Shown in pieces: positions 1 through 9,257 of a stretch of 64,000 nt of DNA. The notes beneath the pieces were generated by a model. It was not told where the DNA came from, did no database searches, and saw nothing but the letters and a program-made list of their open reading frames with translations. A program made the position numbers and the translations under genes. Within the stretch, counting starts at the first letter, position 1. The number at the start of each line of letters is the position of its first letter. This DNA is from Linanthus parryae (Eukaryota; Streptophyta; Magnoliopsida; Ericales; Polemoniaceae), in assembly GCA_023055425.1 (NCBI GenBank), contig JALGPY010000034.1, forward strand, positions 2,918,584-2,982,583. The letters run 5' to 3'.

Positions 1-129
1 AGATACAAACATGTTAGACAATGAAAGATACAAGCAAGCCCCATAATGAAAACACACGAAGAAACAGGAAAAAAAAAAGATACAAACAAGCCCCACCTTA
101 ATTTCAAGGAAGATATTGAAACTCACCTC

Positions 130-290
130 TTGATTAATCCTCAGTCACATTGCCCTGGCGGTGATTTCTGGGTCTACCGCGAACGAGCACATTAGAAACT
201 TCCAGAAATCATTCTATACATCGAAGCTCACCACCGAGGCTTCCTTCTGAGTGAACATCGGCGGTGAGACACTAGGGTTTCTCATGCGAT
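130..290 (-). other. Possible 5'-UTR first exon of a gene off the left edge
   Basis: Read on the minus strand this stretch begins near an AAACCCTAG motif, common in plant 5' UTRs, and ends in AAGAG followed by GTGAGT, a good splice-donor sequence. Only a very short ORF of about 14 codons lies in it. The rest of the gene, if real, would lie left of the window. This rests on motif resemblance alone; no protein similarity was seen. Confidence 0.22.
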
Positions 291-359
291 AGAGAACTTA
301 CATCGTGACAGATCACAATTTAAGCTCCGAGGGGGTAGATTAAGTATAGGTGCGCATTA

Positions 360-1024
360 GGGCATCTCCAACCCCATGGGGGGAGGGGGAGGGGGAAGGG
401 GGAAATTGTATAAAAATATGGTTCATGTCCAACCCCATGGGGGGAGGGGGAGGGGGAGGGGGTGCTATGGGGATAAATTTTGCCTTGGGTGAGGGATGGT
501 TAGGGGGGATTTGCCCATGGACATCCCCTCCCCCTCCCCTTACATGGAATGATTAATTAATTGAATATTTGATAATTTTAGTTACACATACTAATATTTT
601 ATGATTATATTATGTATTTTATTATTATGATTAATAAATTTTATTTTGTATTATTTAATAAAATTAATAATATATTCACTATTGTTAGAAAGTATATTTA
701 CGAGAAACAGATTCGGAAAAGCTTATTTGGAAGTGCTTATGAAAGTTCGGCCAATGTGTCTGAACAAGAATTCAATCTTTTCAACTAACGAAAGAACTAT
801 TTTATCTAATCGTTGTTAGGTTGGTTTATTTCAATTTGTGTGTTTTATCTCTCTACTCCTTGCATTTTGTTATTAGTGTTTATTTTATTTCTTGTAATAA
901 CGACTTTTTCGTACTTGTAATCGTTATTTTTTCGAATACTAGTTTTGTTTGTTAATATTATTTTAATTATTATTAGTATTATTATCATTGTTATTATTAT
1001 TAACATCTTTTTTGTGTGTATGTA

Positions 1025-1088
<64 letters not shown>

Positions 1089-1376
1089 TACATACACACA
1101 AAAAAGATGTTAATAATAATATATATATATATATATATATATTGGTAAACAATTTTGCATTTACTTTTTTTGGTATTAATAATTCATTTTTAAATTATTA
1201 AATATATATTCCAAATTAACTTTTTGGATGGGGGGAAAGAAATGGGTTGGAGACGATTAGTAGTTTGGTGGAATGGGAGGGGGAGGGGGAGGGGGAAAAT
1301 GGTGGGCCCGTGGGGGGAGGGGGAGGGGGAGGGGGAGGTGAGGGGAGGGGGAAAAAGCAATGGGTTGGAGATGCTC
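360..1376. mobile_element. PIF/Harbinger-type MITE, copy 1
   Basis: The element starts GGGCATCTCCAACCCC and ends GGGTTGGAGATGCTC, a near-perfect terminal inverted repeat, and is flanked by the 3-bp duplication TTA at 357-359 and 1377-1379. A TWA duplication and a GGGCATCTCCAA-type terminus are characteristic of PIF/Harbinger (Tourist-like) elements. Both ends carry blocks of GGGGGA repeats and the AT-rich core has no coding potential. Near the left end the sequence from CCAACCCCATGG onward is duplicated (about 369 and 429), so that end was extended by a local tandem duplication. A palindromic microsatellite occupies 992-1121. Confidence 0.86.
992..1121. repeat. Perfect 130-bp palindrome with TG, TA and CA microsatellites
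   Basis: The arms mirror each other exactly around 1056.5: an ATTATTATTAACATC segment, six T, GTGTGTATGTA, nine TG units, then a TA run of 28 bases and the complementary series back. The corresponding part of the sister MITE at about 1960-2020 has only the left-hand half (AACATC, T run, GTGTGTATG, short TA) and then continues into TTGGTAAAC. The palindrome is therefore a secondary fold-back expansion peculiar to copy 1. It could extrude as a cruciform. Confidence 0.95.
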
Positions 1377-1438
1377 TTAGTAGACCTGGAGATCAGGGAG
1401 AAAAAAAAATGGTGTTCTCATATGTTTGCTACAACTAA

Positions 1439-2255
1439 GGGCATCTCCAACCCCATGGGGGGAGGGGGAGGGGGAGGGGGTGCTATGGGGATAAATTTTG
1501 TCTTGGGTGAGGGATGGTTAGGGGGGATTTCCCCATGGACATCCCCTCCCCCTCCCCCTACATAGAATGATTAATTAATTGAATATTTGATAATTTTAAT
1601 TACACATACTAATATTTTGTGATTATATTATGTATTTTATTATTATGATTAATATTTTTTTATTACTTTTTAAAATTAATAATGTATTTACGATTGTTGG
1701 AAAGTATATTTACGAAAATTCATCGTTATCTTATTTTTTTTTTGAAATTTAATCCTTTCAACTAACGAAGTAACTTGTAATCATTGTTAGGTTGGTTTAT
1801 TTCAATTTGTGTGTTTTATCTACTCGTTGTAATTTTTGTATTAGTGTTAAATTTTATTTCTTGTAATAACGACTTTTTCGTACTTGTAATCGTTATTTTT
1901 CCGAATAAAAGTTAAGTTTGTTAATATTATTTTAATTACTATTAGTATTATTATCATTGTTATTATTATTAACATCTTTTTTTGTGTGTATGTCTGTGTG
2001 TGTATATATATATACACATTGGTAAACCATCTTTCATTTACCTTTTTTTTAGTATTAATAATTCATTTTTAAATCAATAAATATATATTACAATTTATTT
2101 TTTTGGGTGGGGGGAAAGAAATGGGTTGGAGACGATTAGTAGTTTGGCGGAAGGGGAGAGGGAGGGGGAGGGGGAAAATGGTGGGCCCGTGGGGGGAGGG
2201 GGAGGGGGAGGGGGAGATGAAGGGAGGGGGAATAAGCAATGGGTTGGAGATGCTC
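1439..2255. mobile_element. PIF/Harbinger-type MITE, copy 2
   Basis: This is a second copy of the same family in the same orientation, 62 bp after copy 1. Its termini are GGGCATCTCCAACCCC and GGGTTGGAGATGCTC, and the flanking duplication is TAA at 1436-1438 and 2256-2258. The different duplication (TAA here, TTA for copy 1) shows two separate insertions rather than one tandem duplication. The core closely follows copy 1, including the segment TAACGACTTTTTCGTACTTG, but lacks the long palindrome. Confidence 0.86.
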
Positions 2256-2337
2256 TAAGGGTTACTTTTCCTTACAGAAAATAAATTTAAGGTTAAGGAT
2301 AAATTTTTTATATTTAAGCAATTTTTTTGAGCAAAAA

Positions 2338-2430
2338 GGTGCTAGCTCTGTGATAGAGCTTTTGCAGCCCCTTGAGTCTCGAGTTCGAACCCGGGCACCC
2401 GGCTACATGATGTAATTTTAAGAAAAAATA
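2338..2430 (+). mobile_element. tRNA-derived SINE-like sequence
   Basis: A pol III A-box-like motif (TAGCTCTGTGATAGAGC, about 2343-2359) is followed some 35 bp later by a B box (GAGTTCGAACCCGG, about 2380-2393) and then an A-rich tail. The spacing fits an internal pol III promoter. No tRNA cloverleaf can be closed, because the acceptor stem is missing, so I read it as a SINE head or a decayed tRNA-related repeat and not a tRNA gene. Confidence 0.5.
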
Positions 2431-2677
2431 TTTTTTTTAGTCTATTATATGCAATTTTTTTTTTGAGAATATAAGATATTAAAATATTAAAATTCTATTT
2501 TAACAATAAAGGGGTAGGAAATGGGTTGTAAAAGGGTCTACCGGTTAATTCGACCAATTTATGATCCACCTAGCGAAACCCATTTACAAACGGGAACCCA
2601 CCCAACTCGCCCGTACACCCCTATAATTTCTAACTAATACAAATATCTACACTCAATCTTTGTAACAACTCTGTTAA

Positions 2678-2745
2678 ATACATCTCGGGTTCAAACTCGG
2701 TTGACGACAAAAACAATTTCTCAAAAAAAAAAATAATAATAAAAA
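2678..2745 (+). mobile_element. 5'-truncated SINE fragment (same family as 53.0 kb)
   Basis: The B box GGGTTCAAACTCGG, the following GTTGACGACAAAAACAATTTCTC and an A-rich tail are shared almost base for base with the SINE at about 53,060-53,126. The 5' half with the A box cannot be recognised here. Confidence 0.55.
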
Positions 2746-3069
2746 ATCGAGGAGTATACTTTTCTTTGGAAAGGGTAAGGACGTAAGGTAGCGAATAATA
2801 TTGGTCCATGAATTAATATATAGGCAATCTTTGGTCTCTTGGTCATTGTTTAACAAACCAGCTTAAAATTGATCCAAATGGATAGGCAATATTTTATCTA
2901 TTTATATGTCGTCATTCAAACCAGCTTAGAGTGTTTCACAGAGGCCAGAGCTAACATTCTAAAATACAACTTTTCATGTGGCTGATCTACAACCACAAGA
3001 TGGTGCTCTTTTGAAGCACTAAAAACTTAGGAGTTGTCTATGGTGCGTCCCTTATTAGGGTTCCTGCCA

Positions 3070-3103
<34 letters not shown>

Positions 3104-3539
3104 TGGTCCCCGCTACTACAGGACAAAAAAGGTTACCCGGTACAGCAGGTAATCTCGGCTGGGGATAGAGTTGTTAACATATATTTTCGTTTTAGATAAA
3201 GTTGTTAATATCTGCGCCACAGGTAGATAGTAAATGTTAGCATAAAGTTAATAATTTTTAACAAATCGAAAGAGCAGCTTCAACTTAAGATAGCTTTGTT
3301 AATAACTTGTTAAGAAATAACGATCAAATAAACTACAAGCAGACCAATAATAATTAAAATGTATTTTATAGGCATGTTTAAAGATTAATACTGGAATAAT
3401 TTCACAATAACATTAAAATCAGATGGTACTTGTTGAGAATTGTCTCTCGGACCGTCTTTCTTGTAAAGAAATCACGGATAAAATCACTCTAAACAAACCT
3501 AGATCAATCAGGCTCGTATTTCCTAGACAGATTACTTGA
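2746..3539. other. Intergenic, with a T31 tract
   Basis: No credible coding region was seen. The most distinctive feature is an uninterrupted run of 31 T at 3072-3102, which could be the A-tail of a minus-strand retroposed sequence, although no SINE head was recognised beside it. The rest is AT-rich sequence without clear repeats. Confidence 0.5.
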
Positions 3540-3619
3540 TTGAGACCAGAAGACTTCCTCTTTAACAAAATATTCGGATGGTATTTGTGCAAAATCGCCT
3601 TCCGGATCGCCTACTTGTT

Positions 3620-4673
3620 CGGCGGAGTCCACCGGAAGATTGGGGCATGTGGTTCTATTGTGTCCCAGCTCCTTGGAACTCCATACTGCCTTCTCTTGTC
3701 TTTCTTGGGTCCTTTTTGGCGTTTTGTGTTGGGGGGGTTCGGATTTCTCACATGGGCATAGGGATTTTCTTCCTTCTTAATCTCCCCCTTTGTACCCTGA
3801 GTAGGTTTATAAATGATTCTCTGCATTTTTCGAATCCCATCGGCCATATGCTTTAAGAAAAACTTAATTGTGTCAGAAGATGTACATCCCAAATTGGCAT
3901 ACAGGTTAACTTGGCTCCATATAGAACCCCGGCGAAAGGTTTGAACATCTGGGTCATCACAGTTCTTCCTAAGAGGCTCCTTCATTGATGACTCAGTGCG
4001 ATAGAATTCTTTGTCAGTTTTTGTCCACCTTTTAGAAATTAAGGAGATTGAAATCCTATTTACACCCTTGTGTTTCAGAACAAACAACATGTGTTTGCAG
4101 ATCTTAATAGGAAACAATACAATGATAGGCAGAGTGTAAACTGTTAACAAAAAAAAGTAGACGGTAGTTTATAGAATGTGACTTTAACTTTTAAAATAGA
4201 TGTTTAAATAGTTAAGATAAGTCAGTTAATAGTTAGGAATGAAGAAGATATACCTTAACAATTAAAATCAAGTATATGTGTACATTGTATATAAGTATGT
4301 AAATGAAAACTGATATACATACCAAGAATTTATTGATTTCACCTCTCATCACGTAAAACAAGTCCAAGTTATCTTCTGGAATAGTTTTGACTTTCAACAG
4401 TCTATAATCCTTACCCTTTCAAGCTTGTATCCGAAACATATTGAAGACAGCTTAGGTGAAGACCTTTGCTGCATGGGATTCGATATCCCTGAACCCCGTT
4501 GTTAACACGGGGTCTGATTGGTCGGTGCGAAAGTGTTTCTCGCGCTCGGTGTTGCGTGGCTTATCTACCCCGGTCACGAATCCCTTGCAAAAATCTTCCA
4601 ATTTGTCCCAGAAGGACATAAAATCCTTGAAGAAACTATTACTACTCTCGCATATTAAGGTTGTCGATTGCAA
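3620..4673 (-). pseudogene. Broken intron-bearing gene of unrecognised family
   Basis: Three coding-like blocks lie in order on the minus strand. The first (4452-4673) gives a 73-residue reading starting MQSTTLICESS. The second (about 4332-4440) contains a segment ending near NLDLFYVMRGEINKF and stops at a GTATGT donor. The third begins after a pyrimidine tract and AACAG acceptor near 4143 and reads about 170 residues, including KRWTKTDKEFYRTESSMKE and, near its end, YAHVRNPN. The block around EFYRTE recurs at 43.5 kb and the YAHVRNPN block at 37.7 kb. The middle block carries in-frame stops, so this copy is probably dead. I do not recognise the family and assign no function. Confidence 0.45.
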
Positions 4674-4684
4674 TGCAAAATAAG

Positions 4685-7600
4685 TGGTATTTTACAGGGA
4701 TATATATTTTAATTAATAAGATAGAACTCTCTCTGAATTTTAGCACTTTGGAAGGTAAGGTCAGAAGTATAGAATGAGTTCTTAATACTCTGTAAAATCA
4801 TTACACAAAGATGCCAATATATGGGTTTTTAGAGCTTTTGCACATTGCCATGCATGGGACAAACCGAATGGAGGCACAAAGTCCTCAAATTTAGTACAAC
4901 ATTATGTTGGTGATGTAGTTAATGGGAAGAAAAATGTTTCCAATGGGTATGCGTTACACAAATTGAGTTTAATTGATGTCTATGAATATCATGTGTGCCA
5001 CCATTCAACACATATTAACACTATATGACTTATTAAGACCAATTATGAGACTTACAACACATGGTGATTTCTCACAACGTTAAGTCTCACAATGTCGATA
5101 GTCGGTTACACCCTATCCCTCGTTGTTCAAGTCCCATAGTTGTGTGTCACCTCAAAACTCCCGACCTCGTTAAAATGACACAATTAGCACGTTAAATCAT
5201 ATTAGGATTGAATGAGGCATATTTCATGGCTGAACAAGTACAATGATCGAGTTTTCATTCATTTTTGGTCTTTTTAGGTAACTTAGAGGAAGATAGATTC
5301 TAGTAATTTCAAAGTAAATCCCACACTTGCTATTGGTATGTTGTTCAGGACACATGGTGACACCCTGAGTCATTCAATCGATGAAGAAACCAAAATAAAT
5401 GGTATTTTAAAGGGATATATATCTTAAATAATAAGATAGATCTCTATCTAGGGTTTAGCATTTTTGAAGGTAAAGTCAGAAGTTTAGAATGAGTTCTTAA
5501 TACTCAATAAAATCAATACACAAAGAGGCCAATATGTGGGTTTTTTGAGCTTTTGCACATTGCCACGCATGAGACAAACCAAAGGGAGGCACAAAGTCTT
5601 CAAATTGAGTACAACATTCTGTTGGTGATGTAGTTAATGGGAAAGAACAATGTTTCCAATGGGAACGCATTACACAAATTGAGTTTGATTGATGTATATG
5701 CATCACATGTGTGCCACCTTTCAATACATATTAACAGTATATGGCTTATTAAGACCAATTATGGGACTTACAACGCATTGTGATTTTTCACAACGTTACG
5801 TCTCATGATGTCGATAGTCGGTTACACCCTATCCCTCGTTGTTCAATTCCCAGAGTTGGGCATCACCTCAAAACTCCCGTTTTCGTTAAAGTGACACAAT
5901 TAGAACATTAAATCATATTTGGCTTGAATGAGGGAGATTTCATGGCTGAACAAGCACAATGATCGAGTTTTCATTCATTTAGGATCTTTTTAGGTAACTT
6001 AGAGGAAGATAAATTAAAGTAATTTCAAATTAAATCCCACACTTGCTATTGTTATGTTGTTCAGGACACATGGTGACACCCTGCATCATTCAATCGATGA
6101 AGAAACCAAATAAATGGTATTTTACTGGGATATAAATCTTAAATAATAAGATAGAACTCTCTCTAGGGTTTAGCATTTTGGAAGGTAAAGTCAGAAGTTT
6201 AGAATGAGTTCTTAATACTCAGTAAAATCAATACACAAAGATGCCAATATGTGGGTATTTTGAGCTTTTGCACATTGCCACGCATGAGACAAACCAAATG
6301 GAGGCACAAAGTCCACAAATTAAGTACAACATTCTGTTGGTGATGTAGTTAATGGGAAAGAACAATGTTTCCAATGGGAACGCATTACACAAATTGAGTT
6401 TGATTGATGTATATGCATCACATGTGTGCCACCTTTCAATACATATTAACAGTATATGGCTTATTAAGACCAATTATGAAACTTACAACGCATAGTGATT
6501 TTTCACAACGTTACGTCTCATGATGTCGATAGTCGGTCACACCCTATCCCTCGCTGTTCAAGTCCCAGAGTTGGGTGTCACCTCAAAACTCCCATTTTCG
6601 TTAAAGTGACACAATTAGAACATTAAATCATATTTGGCTTGAATGAGGCAGATTTCATGGCTGAACAAGCACAATGATCGAGTTTTCATTCATTTAGGGT
6701 CTTTTTAGGTAACTTAGAGGAAGATAAATTAAAGTAATTTCAAATTAAATCCCACACTTGTTATTGTTATGTTGTTCAGGACACATGGTGACACCCTGAG
6801 TCATTCAATCGATGAAGAAACCAAAATAAATGGTATTTTACTGGGATATATATCTTAAATAATAAGATAGAACTCTCTCTAGGGTTTAGCATTTTGGAAG
6901 GTAAAGTCAGAAGTTTAGAATGAGTTCTTAATACTCGGTAAAATCAATACACAAAGATGCCTATATGTGGGTTTTTGGAGCTTTTTCACATTGCCACGCA
7001 TGAGACAAACCAAAGGGAGGCACAAAGTCCTCAAATTGAGTACAACATTCTGTTGGTGATGTAGTTAAGGGGAAAGAACAATATTTCCAATGGGTACGCG
7101 TTACACAAATTGAGTTTGATTGATGTATATGCATCTCATGTGTGCCACCTTTCAATACATATTAACAATATATGGATTATTAAGACCAATTATGGGACTT
7201 ACAACGCATTGTGATTTTTCACAACGTTACATCTCACGATGTCGATAGGGGTTACACCCTATCCCTCGTTGTTCAAGTCCCATAGTTGGGTGTCACCTCA
7301 AAACTCTCGGGCTCGTTAAAATGACACAATTAGAACATTAAATCATATTTGACTTGAATGGGGCGCATTTCATGGCTGAACAACTACAATGATCGAGTTT
7401 TCATTCATTTTGGGTCTTTATAGGTAACTCCCACACTTGCTATTGTTATGTTGTTCAGGACACATGGTGACACCCTGAGTCATTCAATCGATGAAGAAAC
7501 AAAAAATAAATGGTATTTTACGGGGATATATATCTTAAATAATAAGATAGAACTCTCTCCAGGGTTCAGTATTTTGGAAGGTAAAGTCAAAAGTTTAGAA

Positions 7601-7741
7601 TGAGTTCTTAATACTCAGTAAAATCAATACACGAAGATGCCAATATGTGGGTTTTTTGATCTTTTACACAGTGCCACACGTGAGACAAACCAAAGGGAGG
7701 CACAAAGTCCTCAAGTTGAGTACAACAATCTGTTGGTGATA
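4685..7741. repeat. Tandem array of about 715-bp units (4.3 copies)
   Basis: The landmark TGGTATTTTA begins units at 4685, 5400, 6115, 6831 and 7511, giving periods of 715, 715, 716 and 680 bp. The fourth unit is shorter because of an internal deletion of about 35 bp after TAGGTAACT (about 7429). The fifth unit stops after TCTGTTGGTGAT near 7741. Units look similar enough to align by eye along their whole length. On the minus strand each carries a related reading frame around EDFVPPFGLSHAWQC, but it is open in only some units, so coding function is doubtful. Confidence 0.96.
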
Positions 7742-8384
7742 TGGTACCTCGGTACAGTTTATGTCGTAAGTTCATTCCCTTGTTATTTGATAATATCACT
7801 CAATTTAAAATAATCTATAAAATAGAATCATTAATTGTAATTCTTATTCAGCCCACGGATGGTCTTAAATTTTTCAAAGTTTTTGATCAGTTTGGAGGAA
7901 CGTGGAGCGAGATGGGATACGTAAGTTTCGCGATTTCTATCAATACAAGTTGATTTATACTTTCATACTTTGTTGAACTTATTTTATTTTGACTTGTTAA
8001 TGAAACAGATTCCCCAACAATCGAACGGGTAATAATCTAATTCATTAGAAGTTATTACTAATTTGTTAAAATTACTATCGTATGTATTGAAACAGTATTC
8101 TGGTTTAACATATCAGGTATGATTGTTGCCCCCATGTCTGCTTTTCAATGACCCACTTGAGGGATTTGATTCCAACTACAAAGAAGAATTTCGATGTCCA
8201 AGTGGAGCAGCTTAGCCGGCATCTCCAAGATTACTCTGGAATTTGGATTCCCAAATTGACGCTGAAAGCACTGAAAAATTTACAAAGAGACGTATCACGC
8301 GAAGAGGAAAGTTATCCTGCACGTTGTCTAGTTCTCAGTTTGGTTGTAAATAGAGAAAAGTCATGTATGCCCTGGTTGATGTAG
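7742..8384 (+). pseudogene. Possible exon remnants of an unknown gene
   Basis: A block at about 7849-7920 reads PTDGLKFFKVFDQFGGTWSEMGY, lies after a TTATTCAG acceptor-like site and ends at GTAAGT. Two short AG...GT-bounded pieces follow near 8012 and 8097, and a 78-residue reading starts at 8148 (MTHLRDLIPTTKKNFD). The order and the splice-like borders suggest a multi-exon gene, but I could not join them into one open frame and do not recognise the protein. Confidence 0.25.
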
Positions 8385-8613
8385 AGTTGGCTGAAAGAGC
8401 ATCTTAGCAGAAGACAATACAATTCGGCGACCATTTAGCGAAGTTTTTCATTTCCCTACTTTCCTGTCAGTTCGGAGCTGCACAGCATTCTTCGCTTTCT
8501 CTTAGTATGAACAAAGTGCACGCTTCACGATCTTGTGGTCTTTGACTGCACTCATATGCAAATGTTGTTCGATAAGAAAATTTCTATCAGCCAAGATTAG
8601 AATTACTTGAGCA

Positions 8614-9118
8614 TAGGGATGACAATTGGGTCCAATCCTATCCGATATTCGACATGATTCGATCCTAACGGAGGAGATCCGATCCAATCCATTTACAAAC
8701 GTCGGATATAGATCACAAGTTTTATGATCCGTGAAATCCGATCCGATCCGATTATGTAATCATGTCTAATAAGTTCAATAATATATATATATATATATAT
8801 ATATTTATTTATTAATATAATTACATATATAATTTTACTATGTTATTTCAGGTAACGTCCTAAGTTTGATATACCTATATTTTTCTTGAGAATAAATTGA
8901 TAAAATTATAAATGTAAAGTGTATGTTAATCTAATTTTGATTCTAATTCAAAATAATGTTAAGTCAGATGAACTAAAAATACAGTTCTCCATGATTCAAT
9001 GGATAATCCGATTCGAATTCGGCAAAATCCGATCCGTATCTTATCCGATCCGAAAGCTTATAATTTCATATTTGGATCTAGGCTGATCCGATCCAAACCC
9101 GATCCGCTGCCATCCCTA
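8614..9118. repeat. Inverted-repeat element with (CCGATC)-rich ends
   Basis: The left end TAGGGATGACAATTGGGTCC is mirrored by the right end, whose complement reads TAGGGATGGCAGCGGATCGG. Both ends are rich in GATCCGATCC motifs and enclose an AT-rich core with a TA microsatellite near 8778. This looks like a non-autonomous DNA element, but no clear target duplication was found, so its class is open. A fragment of the same family lies at 31,274. Confidence 0.6.
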
Positions 9119-9257
9119 GGACCAAATTATATTAAATTTCAAACATTCACAAAGTTCTTGTTAATATCTGGTTGAGACTTTCCAGTAAAGTCAAGGAAAA
9201 TGATGGGAATTCATTAAAGCCAAAGTACTGCGGTAAAAAGAAATGCGATTAATCTTT

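Noticed and set aside
350..556. Glycine-rich open frames over the GGGGGA tracts (also 1224-1565)
   Set aside because: They are translations of MITE terminal repeats with no other coding sign.
2338..2400. Possible tRNA gene (A and B box spacing)
   Set aside because: No acceptor stem or anticodon arm can be formed and an A-rich tail follows; it is better read as a SINE-like sequence.
5497..7799. Recurrent minus-strand frames in the 715-bp array as genes
   Set aside because: The frame is broken in some units and has no recognised domain or start context; kept only as an observation on the array.
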